A stretch of DNA of 64,000 nucleotides from Plotosus lineatus. Lineage: Eukaryota > Chordata > Actinopteri > Siluriformes > Plotosidae. Location of the stretch: positions 83,231,050-83,295,049 of the forward strand of contig CM045729.1 of assembly GCA_024760905.1 (NCBI GenBank), written 5' to 3'. Below are positions 10,598-20,633 of the stretch, one piece after another (the stretch's first letter is position 1; every line of letters begins with the position of its first letter). The notes under the pieces were generated by a model. That model did no database searches. It was not told the DNA's origin and saw nothing but the letters and a program-made list of their open reading frames with translations. The translations under genes and the position numbers were made by a program.

Positions 10598-11378
10598 CCT
10601 CAGCTCACGAACATAATTGGTTTCCAGAAAGTGTGTGTAAGCTGAAAAGTTCGTCTTCCGAACATTTATTTCCCATAAGAAACCATTAAAATGAGAATAA
10701 TCCGTTACCAGGTCCCCATAAAACATAATTTTCTACTAAATAAGCCTTAAAACTACACAAAATATACCTTATTTTATGTATAATAAATGTACTATTGTAT
10801 TGTAATTAAAGAAATAAACTGTACTGTATAATAAAGTCGTTTTATTTACCTTTGTGATGGTAGTTGATGGCTTGATGGAATGGAGTGGGAGGAGGAGGGA
10901 GGGAGGGACTTACTGTTTGGAAGGAGTGTTTGGAGACGCTTACTGTTTGGAAACACCCTTAGCCACACACACGCACCTTAATAGCTTCCTTGTTTTTAAG
11001 GATGGGAGCAATGGTAGACTTAGCGTACTGGTACTGGGACGCTAAGTCACACAAACGCACACCTCGTTCATGTTTTTCAATGATCTCCGCCTGTAGTGGG
11101 GTCTTTTTCGGTCCCATAATAGCAAAAGTACACTCAATATGGTACAAAATGTCTATCAAACACAAACCACTTCCGCACTCAAAGAAAGGGGGTGACGAAC
11201 TGTGACGCCGTGAGCGTGCGTCAGCTTCTCGTGGCCGCCACCGTGGCGCTGTTCGCCCGCGTGGATTGATTCGTCCGCCGAAAACTAGCTCGTCAGCAGA
11301 GACTATATGCTCGCAAATTTAATGTTCTTGAGGCGAAAAGTTCGTGAGCTTAAGCGTTCGTCAGCGGAGGTTTTACTG
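10590..11378 (-). mobile_element. Tigger (pogo) DNA transposon, internally deleted
   Basis: Ends AGTGATACCTCAGCTCACGA and GTCAGCGGAGGTTTTACTG are inverted and of the CAGT...ACCTC...ACGAAC type seen in Tigger elements, with TA on each side. The minus strand encodes the start of a Tigger/CENP-B-like transposase. The element is 0.8 kb, so most of the transposase, including the DDE domain, is deleted. Confidence 0.82.
10977..11117 (-). pseudogene. Tigger/CENP-B-type transposase N-terminus (helix-turn-helix)
   Basis: The frame reads M-G-P-K-K-T-P-L, E-I-I-E-K-H-E-R-G-V-R-L-C-D-L, K-S-T-I-A-P-I-L-K-N-K-E-A-I-K, the first (psq-type) helix-turn-helix of pogo/Tigger transposases and of CENP-B. It binds the terminal repeats in intact elements. 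The remainder of the protein is missing. Confidence 0.82.
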
Positions 11379-11387
11379 TATATATAT

Positions 11388-11795
11388 GGGGCACGGTGGC
11401 GTAGTGGTTAGCACGTGCGCCTCACAGCAAGAAGACCTGTGTTCGATTCCCGGCCTGGGCGTTTCTGTGTGGAGTTTGCATGTTCTCCCCGTGCTTGTGC
11501 GGGTTTCCTCCGGGTGCTCCGGTTTCCTCCCGCAATCCAAAGACGTGCACTGTAGGTTAATTGGCCGTTCTAAATTGACCGTAGATTCTCTCCTGCAACG
11601 GCACCGGAACCCAGTCGTATCGGCACTTGCCTTTCCATTGGAGCCTTCCGGTGGCGCCGAGACAGATGACTTGCTGCTTGGGTAACAGCCTGTCCCTCAT
11701 TACTCCCTACCCGGGCTCTGCGCACTGGGGAGTATCACCAGCCGGGATACCAGCCAGAGTGCAGCCATAGTCCTTCAGGAGTGACGGAGGCCTAC
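11388..11795 (+). mobile_element. SINE-2b copy (tRNA-like head, long-tail subfamily)
   Basis: The head GGCGTAGTGGTTAGCACG and GTTCGATTCCCGG supplies A- and B-box-like motifs, then the body GTGTGGAGTTTGCATGTTCT / TCCGGTTTCCTCCCGCAATCC, common to all SINE-2 copies here. The tail (GGCACTTGCCTTTCCATTGG ... GACGGAGGCCTAC) is shared only with the copy at 32584-32990, which is very similar. It lies between two TA arrays. Confidence 0.85.
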
Positions 11796-11799
11796 CATA

Positions 11800-11870
<71 letters not shown>
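11800..11870. repeat. (TA)n microsatellite
   Basis: About 35 TA units between SINE-2b and the right part of the Tigger-like copy 1. Confidence 0.97.
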
Positions 11871-11872
<2 letters not shown>

Positions 11873-12769
11873 AACACCTTTAAAGGTATTTTCCTTGAAA
11901 CATAACGTTTTCAAAAATGCCCAGTATTGCATTATTTGTGAGACACGAGACGACTGAATTCAGGTATGAACTGCATTCCATCTGAGCAGCTCGGCCACGC
12001 CCCTCATCTGGAGTGGGTAGAAAACAGAGTTTTAGAGTGAGAGGTAGAGAGTGTTACAATACAAAGAAGCAGGGATGTCATGTGAGTTAATCCTCTGCCA
12101 CAGAGGTGAGCATGCTTGTGTTTATTGGGAGTAAATGAGAATAGTGAATTCAGGTGTGAGCCACAGAGCATCTCAGCCACGCCCCTCAGCCAAAGCAGAG
12201 AAAACAGTTAAGAGGCACAGCCGCCAAAATCAAAGTCCCCAAAAACACAGACCATAACAAAAAGGACATAAATGAACAAGAAATGTAATTAATTGGATAA
12301 ACAAAACAAAATGAGAAACATGCTACACCACAGTAAATAAAATCACACACCAACATTTTAAACATTAACTTAGGTACTGTACTGGAATGAGAATTGAAAA
12401 AGACTTTAATAGTGGAGTGTTTTACAACAGTTCAGATGATTATTCCTCTTCAGACACTTCAGATGAAATTGTCATTTCTTCTGGAGAAAGTCTTATGTCT
12501 TCAGAAGAGACATCCAATGTCATTACCTATTTCTGATGCTTAGCTGACGTTTGAGTGGCATCATAGAAAACTGGTAATTAAAACACACTAAAAAAGGGTC
12601 ATTGACAACTTGTGCCAATGAGGAAAAAGGGCATATACATAATCTCAACCAATCAGTAGGAAGGAGCACAGCCATTGGCTGAATTTGAATCACGTGACAG
12701 TTGCTCGGCAATCCGTGAATATGCAAAGCCGCGAGTGCAAAACCGCGAATGGTAAAGGGCCTACTGTGT

Positions 12770-12771
<2 letters not shown>

Positions 12772-12852
<81 letters not shown>
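12772..12852. repeat. (TA)n(CA)n microsatellite
   Basis: About 34 TA units and six CA units separating the right end of Tigger-like copy 1 from the left end of copy 2. Confidence 0.97.
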
Positions 12853-12854
<2 letters not shown>

Positions 12855-13210
12855 GTAAGCCCTTAATATTCACGCAGGTTGGGTTCCAGCCCCTTCCACG
12901 AATGAACATAAGCCACAAAGTCTGTACCAGGAAGTAAAACCCCAATGATCATATTACATGTGCGAATGAGCAACCGGAAGTAAAATACTGTGTATCTATT
13001 GCATGCACTAAAAAATGCTTCTTAAACACATTCTATAGACATTCTTACTCATTAATACAGTATTAATGTAGTAAAATGTAGTAATGATTAAGAAAACCTT
13101 TTCAATTTTTACTGTTACATTTATTGATGACAAAATATAAACATTATACAGCATATACTGTTGTAAAGCACTCGTTTTAAAGTCTTTTTCAATTATTTTT
13201 CCATTATGGT

Positions 13211-14257
13211 ACCTAAGTTAATGTTTAGAATGTTTGTGCGTGAGATTTTATGTTCTGTAGCATGTTTAACAAACGATACCAAAAGGATAAACTTTATTAC
13301 GCTTCATGTCCTTTTATGTTGAACTTGGAGTGACATCTTGTAGTGACGTCTCCAAGAAGGCGCTGCCTCGAGGGCGACGTCATGGAGTTCTCAGAGTTAA
13401 ATTGTTTCTTTGTTCATTTTAATTTGTTTTATTTGTTGTTTTGTTTGTTCATGCTTTGCACTATGCTCGTCTATGACCGGTCAACCGTACTACAGCTATG
13501 ACATCGGAGCCTTCTGAAGTTTAGCACCTTACTATCCTGAGCTAATATGCTATGGTAGCTCAATGCTAGCCACACCCCGGCTAACAATAAGCCCAGGCGG
13601 GAAAAGGCTGAACGACAATTCCGGAGATTGGGATCGCAGGGGATGAAGGCCGTGTAGTCGGCTGGTGAAATCACCTCGTCGGATGTACTCTCCTCGAGCC
13701 ATGTTTCACAGAAACACAGCATGGGGCAGTCCCGTAGATCCCTCTGCGATGCACTCTGAGCATGAAGCTCGTCCATCTTGTTTCTCAGGGACTGAACATT
13801 TTCAAATAATATGACCGGAAGTGCTAACCTTCTAACCAAGCACCAGAGACTCTGAGAACTCCGCTTGGGCTTATTATTAGCCAGGGTGTGGCTAGCATTG
13901 AGCTACCATAGAATATTAGCTCAGGATAGTTGAGCGTGTTGGGTTGTACACGCCCGAAGACACCAATGTCATAGCTGTAGTAGGGTCGACTGGTCATAGA
14001 CGAGCATAGTGTAAAGCATGAACAAACAAAACAACAAATAAAACAAATTAAAACAAAAAAGAGACATTTTGACTCTGAAAACTACGCAACATCGCTCTCT
14101 AGGCAGTGCCATCTTGGAGATCTCATTCCAAGACATCACTCCAAGTTCAATGCAAAAGTACATGAAGCGTAATAAAGTTTATCTTTTTGGTATCAATTGT
14201 TAAACATGCAACAGAACATAAAATCTCATACACAAACATTCTAAATATTAACTGAGG
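13211..14257. repeat. Long inverted repeat, arms about 0.4 kb, 260-bp spacer
   Basis: Arm 13211-13600 is the reverse complement of 13861-14257 with modest divergence. For example CATGTTTAACAAACGATACC (13255) pairs with GGTATCAATTGTTAAACATG (14190), and GGCTAACAATAAGCCCAGGC pairs with GCTTGGGCTTATTATTAGCC. Pairing continues across the later RTE: 13172-13210 mirrors 17437-17475. The arms therefore include part of the host Tigger-like element as well as foreign sequence. Confidence 0.82.
13605..13830 (-). pseudogene. LINE endonuclease N-terminal fragment in the palindrome spacer
   Basis: The minus strand reads L-P-V-I-L-F-E-N-V-Q-S-L-R-N-K-M-D-E-L, R-D-C-P-M-L-C-F-C-E-T-W-L and S-P-A-D-Y-T-A-F-I-P-C-D, the first two motifs of an AP-type endonuclease (normally N-V-x-S-L and E-T-W-L). 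It runs into the left palindrome arm, where it decays. It is a different LINE family from the RTE copies. Confidence 0.7.
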
Positions 14258-17200
14258 GGAGGAAATGCAGCCGCGCGCGGGTGGGGGGGGGGCACAAACC
14301 AGTGTCTCTCCCTCACGCCGGTCCCAAGCCCGGATAAATGCAGAGAGTTGCGTCAGGAAGGGCATCCGACGTAAAACAAATGCCAAATAATATATGCGGG
14401 TCACTACAAAGAATATCATACCGGATCGGTCGAGGCCCGGGTTAACAACGACCTCCATCAGTGCTGTCAACCAACAGGGTGCTGGTAGAAATTGGACTAC
14501 TGTTGGTCGAAGACGTCAAAGAAGGAGAGGCGGGAGGTGTGTCCGTAGGCAGAGAGAGAAGAGGAAAGGCATGAGGCAAGGACTGAAAGTAGGGACTTTG
14601 AATGTTGGAACTATGGCAGGAAAAGGTAGAGAGCTGGCTGACATGATGCAGAGGAGGAAGGTGGACATACTGTGTGTTCAGGAGACAGGTAAGGTGGAAA
14701 GGTAGCAAGGCTTAGGAGCGGAGTTTAAGCTGTTTTTTCATGGTGTGGATTTGAAGAGAAATGGAGTAGGAGTCATCTTGAAGGAGGAGTTTGTCAGGAA
14801 TGTTCTAGAAGTGAAAAGAGTGTCAGACAGAGTGATGAGTCTCAAGTTAGAAATTGAAGGCATGATGTTAAATGTTGTTAGTGCTTATGCCCCACAGGCA
14901 GGATGTGAGCAAGAAGAGAAGGAGAGATTCTGGAGTGAGTTAGATGAAGTGATGCAGAGTACTCCCAGAGGTGAAAGAGTGGTCATTGGTGTAGACTTCA
15001 ATGGACATGTTGGTGCAGGAAACAGAGGGACAAGGAAGTGATGGGCAGGTTTGGTATCCAGGACAGGAACACAGAAGGACAGATGTTGGTAGATTTTGCA
15101 AAAAGGATGGAAATGGCTGTGGTAAATACTTTCTTCCAGAAGAGACAGGAGCATAGGGTGACTTATAAAAGCGGAGGTAGGAGCACACAAGTAGACTACA
15201 TCTTGTGCAGATGATGTAATTTGAAGGAAGTCAGTGACTGCAAAGTAGTAGCGGGTGAGAGTGTTGCCAAACAGCTTAGGCTGGTGGTGTGCAGGATGAC
15301 GCTGATGGTGAGGAAGGTGAAAAAGGCAAAGGCAGAGCAGGAGACAAAATGGTGGAAGCTGAAAAAGGAAGAGTGTCGTGTTGTCTTCAAGGATGAGTTG
15401 AAACAGGCTTTCGGGGGCCAGGAAGTGCTTCCAGGTGACTGGACAACTACAGCAAATGTGATCAGGGAGACAGGTAAGAGAGTACTTGGTGTGTCATCTG
15501 GAAGGAGAGTAGATAAGCAGACTTTTTGGTGGAATGAGGAAGTGCAGGAGTGTGTACAAAGGAAGAGGTTAGCTAAGAAGAAGTGGGACATTGAGAGGAC
15601 CGAAGAGAGTAAACAGGAGCACAGGGAGACACAGCGTAATGCGAATGTAGCCATGTCAAAGGCCAAACAGAAAGCGTATGATGACTTGTATGCTCGGTTG
15701 GAAAGTAAAGAGGGAGAAAATGATTTATACAGGTTGGCACAGCAGAGAAATAGAGATGGGAAGGGTGTGCAGCAAGTTAGAGTGATTAAGGACAGAGAGG
15801 GAAATGTATTGACTGATGACAGAAGTGTGCTGAGAAGATGGAAAGAGTACTTTGAAGAGCTGATGAATGAGGAAAATGAGAGAGAAAAAAGACTAGAAGA
15901 GATGACCGTTGAGGACCAGGAAGTAGCAAAGATTAGTAAGGGTGAAGTGAGGAGGGCATTGAAGAGGATGAAGAATGGAAAGGCAGTTGGCCCTGATGAC
16001 ATACCGGTGGAGGTATGGAAGTTTCTAGGAGAGGTAGCAGTAGATTTCCTGACAAGAACATTCAACAAAGTTTTAGAGAGTGAGAGAATGCCAGAGGAAT
16101 GGAGAAGAAGTGTGATGGTGCCCATTTTTCAGAACAAGGGAGATGTGCAGAGTTGTGGCAACTACAGAGGGATAAAGTTGATGAACCATACGATGAAGTT
16201 ATGGGAAATAATAGTGGAAGCTAGACTAAAGGCAGGGGTCAGCATTTGTGAACAACAGTTTGGTTTCATACCAAGAAAGAGAACCACAGATGCAGTGTTT
16301 GCCTTGGGGATGTTAATAGAGAAGTATAGAGAAGATTATAGAGAAGGTCAGACGGAGCTGCATTGTGCCTTTGTGGATCTGGAGAAAGCATATGACAGGG
16401 TGCCGAGAGAGGAACTGTGGTATTGTATGAGGAAGTCTGGAGTAGCAGAGAAGTATGTTAGAGTGGTGCAGGATATGTATAAGAGATGTAAAACAGTGGT
16501 GAGGTGTGCTGTCGGTGTGACAGAAGAGTGGAGGTGGGACTGCATCAAGGGTCAGCTCTGAGCCCCTTCTGGTTTGCTATGGTGATGGACAGGCTGACAG
16601 ACGAGGTTAGACAAGAATCTCCATGGACTATGATGTTTGCAGATGACATTGTGATCTGTAGTGAGAGCAGATAACAAGTGCAGGAAAATCTAGAGAGGTG
16701 GAGGTATGCCCTGGAAAGGAGGGGAATGAAGGTTAGCCTCAGTAGAACAGAATACATGTGTGTGAATGACAAGGACCCAAGAGGAATGGTGAGGTTACAG
16801 GGAGAAGAGATAAGGAAGGTGGAGAAGTTTAAGTACTTAGGCTCAACAATCCAGAGAAGTGGAGAGTGTGGAAAAGAGTTGAAGAAGCATGTGCAGGCAG
16901 GTTGGAATGGTTGAAGAAAAGGGTCCGGAGTGATGTGTGATAGGAGGGTGTCGGCAAGAATGAAAGGAAAAATGTACAAGACGGTGGTATGGCCAGCGAT
17001 GTTGTATGGTTTAGAAACAGTGGCCCTGGGGAAAAGACAGGAGGCAGAGCTGGAGGTAGCAGAGATGAAAATGTTGAGGTTCTCTTTGGGAGTAATGAGG
17101 ATGGATAGGATCAGGAATGGGCACATCAGAGGGAAAACACATGTAAGACGTTTTGGAGACAAAGTCAGAGAGGCTAGATTGAGATGGTTTGGACATGTAC

Positions 17201-17436
17201 AGAGGAGGGATAGTGAGTGTATTGGTAGGATGTTGAGGTTGGAACTACCAGGCAGAAGGCCCAGAGGAAGACCAAAGAGGCGATTCATGGATGTAGTGAA
17301 GCAGGACATGAAGGTAGCTGGTATAAGAGAAGATGCAAAGGATAGGGTGAGATGGAGGCAGATGATTTGCTGTGGCGACCCCTGAAGGGAAAAGCTGAAA
17401 GGAAAAGAAGAAGAAGAAGAAGTAGAAGTAGAAGAA
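14258..17436 (+). mobile_element. RTE-like LINE, copy A (near full length, dead)
   Basis: Aligns end to end with the copy at 33572-36710, from CAAACCAGTGTCTCTCCCTC at the 5' end to GCGACCCCTGAAGGGAAAAG at the 3' end, plus an (AAGAAG)n tail. Open pieces: 14394-14705 and 14745-15041 (endonuclease: L-N-V-G-T, Q-E-T, S-A-Y-A-P-Q, D-F-N-G-H-V-G); 15221-16561 (linker and start of reverse transcriptase: [11 protein letters not shown]); 16678-16914 and 16930-17385 (C-terminal region). The F-A-D-D-I-V-I catalytic motif is present near 16640. There are at least five frame breaks, and a TAA lies after F-A-D-D. No clear target duplication. Confidence 0.85.
15221..16561 (+). pseudogene. RTE-like LINE copy A: linker and reverse-transcriptase N-terminal half
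   Basis: A 446-codon open frame, the longest real coding remnant in the window. It covers a Lys/Glu-rich linker, then the RT entry motifs [32 protein letters not shown] and [16 protein letters not shown]. In this family the enzyme copies LINE RNA at a nicked chromosomal target. The frame ends before the F-A-D-D catalytic motif through a frameshift at the [10 protein letters not shown] segment. A 12-bp insertion relative to copy C lies at Y-R-E-D-Y-R-E-G. Confidence 0.85.
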
Positions 17437-17708
17437 GACTGTACTGGAATAATAATTGACAAAGACTTTAATACAACAGTTCAGAGGAAACTGTCGTTTC
17501 TTCAGGAGAAAGTCTTATTTCTTCAGAAGAGACATCCAACGTTTTCTATCAGTTAGCCAGAGAAGACGCACAGTGTTTGAGTGGCATCATAGAGCTTAAC
17601 GGGTGATTAAAACACAAAAAAAAAAGAGGCTTATTGACAACTTGTGCGCGAATGAGGAAAAAGAGGCGTTACATCATCTCAACCAATCAGCAGGAAGTCA
17701 AGGGCCTA

Positions 17709-17710
<2 letters not shown>

Positions 17711-17760
<50 letters not shown>

Positions 17761-17770
17761 ATCTCTCTCT

Positions 17771-17855
<85 letters not shown>
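17711..17855. repeat. (CTAT)n(TA)n microsatellite
   Basis: About 12 CTAT units, a short CT run and about 38 TA units, directly after the right end of Tigger-like copy 2. Confidence 0.97.
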
Positions 17856-17856
<1 letters not shown>

Positions 17857-17859
17857 CAA

Positions 17860-19150
17860 GCATCAGTTGTATCCGACTATACTATTTGAAGGTTAAACAG
17901 CAGCTGGTAGACAGCCACGCCGTCTTTTCAATCTTTCAAGATTAGCATCTACATCAACTTGTATACCCCTCTTTAGGCTGGTATGCTATCTGTCTCTATC
18001 ACTGCATAAAGCAGTCCAGGTAGCAGGATCGATCTGGAAGTCCTTCATATTTCTTTTCAAAACATCTGTGTACCTCAAGTGAGGTCGGCCAATTGGTCTC
18101 TTGTCACCTTTCAGGACACTGTGCAGCAGGCAGCAAGGAAGGCGACTTTTAGGCATCCTTTGGACATGACCCACCCATCTTAGTCGAGTGAGTTTCAGCA
18201 GAGTTGACAAAGGTTTACAGTTGGTAACATGGAAGAGTTCTTTTTTTGTCATTTTGTTCTTCCAAGAAATCTCAAGTATGACCCTGAGTGATCTTGTATG
18301 AAAAGCACTGAGACGGTTTTCCTGATGACCATTAGTTGTCCAGCAAGAAGAGCCATACAAAAGAGTACTTGGGACACAAGCTTCATATACTTGCACTTTT
18401 GTTTTGACAGTAAGGTGTATGTTCCTCCACACGTGAGTCTATAGTTTCCCATAGACAATGGAGGCCTTGCCTTGTCTGATGGACAATTCCTTATCAAGGC
18501 ACAGGTTTGAGGTTATGGATCCTAGATATGTGAACGAATTGACACTGTCGAGTGGCGTATTGTTTCCTGAGAAGTTATGGACACCAGTTAGTGACAGCAC
18601 CACTGTTTTCTTAAGACTTATTGCTAGACCAAATTTACTGCAGGCTGTTGAGAAACCATCTAGAGTTCTTGTAGCTGAAGTGCCGAATATGCACACAAAG
18701 CAGCATCATCTGCATAGAGAAACTCATGCACAACTAACTCTTGAACTTTTGTATTGGCTTTGAATTTAGATCATGAGAAAAGGCTCCCATCATCGTGAGT
18801 AAGCAGTGAGACATCAATATGGTTTGGAAGGTTTTGATACGCAGTTCTAAAAACGTATGCATATTCCAAAAAGAGTAGGTGCCAATACACAGCCTTGTTT
18901 GAAATCTCTGTTGATTGGAAACGAATTGGACACATCACCATCGAATTGAATTTTGCTTTCCATTCCAAGATGAAAACATTTGATACAGTTGGAGGACAGC
19001 CAGCTTTCAGCAAAACAGTAAACAAGGATTCTCTATCGACCAAGACGAAGGCCTTAGTCAGGTCAATAAACGCAACATGGCATGAAGAGGTTGTTGTTGC
19101 TCAAGAGACTTTTCCATCAGTTGGTGAACACAATAGATCATATCGGTACA
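17860..19150 (-). mobile_element. LINE fragment, antisense, 5'-truncated (same clade as 42060-45400)
   Basis: Minus-strand pieces: D-R-E-S-L-F-T-V-L-L-K-A-G-C-P-P with upstream I-D-L-T-K-A-F (19100-18990); S-F-T-Y-L-G-S-I (about 18530); L-T-V-K-T-K-V-Q-V-Y-E-A-C-V-P and L-L-Y-G-S-S-C-W-T-T (18410-18330); and L-R-W-V-G-H-V-Q-R-M-P, K-R-P-I-G-R-P-H-L-R-Y (18190-18060). These are the RT palm to C-terminal landmarks of an endonuclease-type LINE. The F-A-D-D region and everything 5' of it are lost or scrambled. Confidence 0.75.
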
Positions 19151-19192
19151 GGTACCTCTGTATATGTCCAAACCATCTCAATCTAATATATA

Positions 19193-20556
19193 CAGATGCT
19201 CCCCGACTTATGTTCATCTGTTTTATGTTTTTTTTTCAATTGTACTTTTTTTTTTCAAAAAAAAAAAAAAAAAAAAAAGTCAAATTTTGAGTTTAGACGT
19301 ACATTCATTGTAGTACGCTGATAAAAACCCCGTGCACTTTAATCAACCACATCTACCCCACTGACTGTGAACCATATCAACCCATCTACTCTGCCCTCAG
19401 ATACATATACACTTGAATATAGGCCAGTCCACAAAGTTGCTCCCTTCTTTTATTTTCTTTTCTTTTATTGTTTATTAATTTATACTATTTATGTATCTAC
19501 TTATTTATTTACTTATATAATATATATGTATGTGTGTATGTTTGTATTTGTATCTATTTTTGTACCCCCGACTGATGGTACCTCAAGAGCCTGTAACAGT
19601 GAATTTCTCCATTGTGAGATGAATAAAGCTGTATCTTATCTTATCTTATCTTATCTTATCTTACAAACTAGACTGAGTTTATATATATATCAGTTATATA
19701 ACATGTTACCCTTGTGTTAAGACGTCATCTCTGTAATATTTGTGTTTACAAAAGTGAACTTTTGTAACCCTAATCAAATATGGTTGGTCAGAAGTATAAG
19801 CCTACTAGCATGGGTGCAAGTCTCATACACAGAGATGAATTAACTATCTGCTCAGATCGGCACAATCTACCATGCATACTCAGTTAAACAAAGAGAGTTG
19901 GAATATGAATGAAAAACCGAATCCACAAATTACAGAGCAATTACAGATATTTATTATCTTTTAGCAGAATCCTAAGAGTGTATACTTATTTTTATATTAA
20001 TATTCATTAGGATTTGTACTTGTTCTTTGTATGCATCTCTTGAATAAAGTTTACTTGCTTACTTACACAAAAGAAAGAATTCTCCTCTGGGATTCACGTC
20101 AGTGTAGGCTGTGTTCTAAATGAGTTTAACAGCACCCTTGTGCACTTGAAAGACCGAAAGTCTGTATAACCCACAGCAAGTACACTACTTTTGCAAGTAC
20201 ACTACTTTCGGTATTGAGCGCTTAACATATTGTAAGCGTTGATTGGCTGTTTTAAGCTTCATGTAAAGTAACTTGGTATAAATAAGTGACTTATTTTAAA
20301 TTAATGTTGATATTATTTGATATATTTGATATCATTTTACAATGTTATATTTATAATAATTGATTTATGGGTGTTTTATGAGATATGGTAATGGTATTTA
20401 TGGATGTATGGAGGTTAAGGGATAAGTGAAGTGAAGTTCACTTCACAGTATGAGCGTTATACTTCACACGTCATATGTAATACATCACTATAACAACTTA
20501 TGTTCACTCGTTCGGCCGTCCGGAACCAATTAAAAACATAAGTCGGGGAGCATCTG
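19193..20556. mobile_element. TA-target DNA transposon with perfect terminal repeats CAGATGCTCCCCGACTTATG
   Basis: The left end is CAGATGCTCCCCGACTTATG. The right end, CATAAGTCGGGGAGCATCTG, is its exact reverse complement. TA flanks both sides, as in Tc1/mariner-pogo elements. The element is 1.36 kb with no transposase. It contains a foreign 3' LINE/SINE tail (ATGAATAAAGCTGTATCTTA then CTTAT repeats, 19600-19665) and a short run of A (19256-19278). Confidence 0.82.
19601..19666 (+). mobile_element. Retroposon 3' tail with (CTTAT)n
   Basis: CTCCATTGTGAGATGAATAAAG followed by six TATCT-type units is a typical 3' end of a fish LINE or SINE. The body is not recognisable. Confidence 0.55.
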
Positions 20557-20563
20557 TATATAT

Positions 20564-20631
<68 letters not shown>
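20557..20631. repeat. (TA)n microsatellite
   Basis: About 36 TA units with one AA interruption, between the TA-target element and RTE copy B. Confidence 0.97.

Positions 20632-20633
<2 letters not shown>

Larger units (their letters stand above)
7902..12766. mobile_element. Tigger-like TA-target element, copy 1, with four nested insertions
   Basis: Aligning with the clean copy at 37392-38604 shows this element in five pieces: 7902-8022, 9984-10137, 10495-10527, then 11871-12766 after further inserts. Its right terminus reads GCGAATGGTAAAGGGCCTACTG, the inverse of CAGTAGGTCCTTGACATTCGC at the left end of the clean copy. Inside it sit the THAP-bearing element (8023-9983), a SINE-1 (10138-10494), a Tigger (10590-11378) and a SINE-2 (11388-11795). 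No transposase is encoded by the element itself. Confidence 0.78.
12853..17710. mobile_element. Tigger-like TA-target element, copy 2, with palindrome and RTE insertion
   Basis: The left end CAGTAAGCCCTTAATATTCA at 12853 and the right end AGTCAAGGGCCTACT near 17710 are the termini of the same family as 37392-38604. The left third (12853-13165) aligns well. The right third resumes at 17437 (ACTGTACTGGAATAATAATT). Between them lie an inverted duplication (13170-14257) and a 3.2-kb RTE-like LINE (14258-17436). Confidence 0.75.

Noticed and set aside
19150..19190. A 35-bp match to the RTE 3' coding region (ATGTCCAAACCATCTCAATCTA)
   Set aside because: Too short to call an insertion; it lies between a LINE end and a TA-target element and may be a trace of a lost RTE copy.
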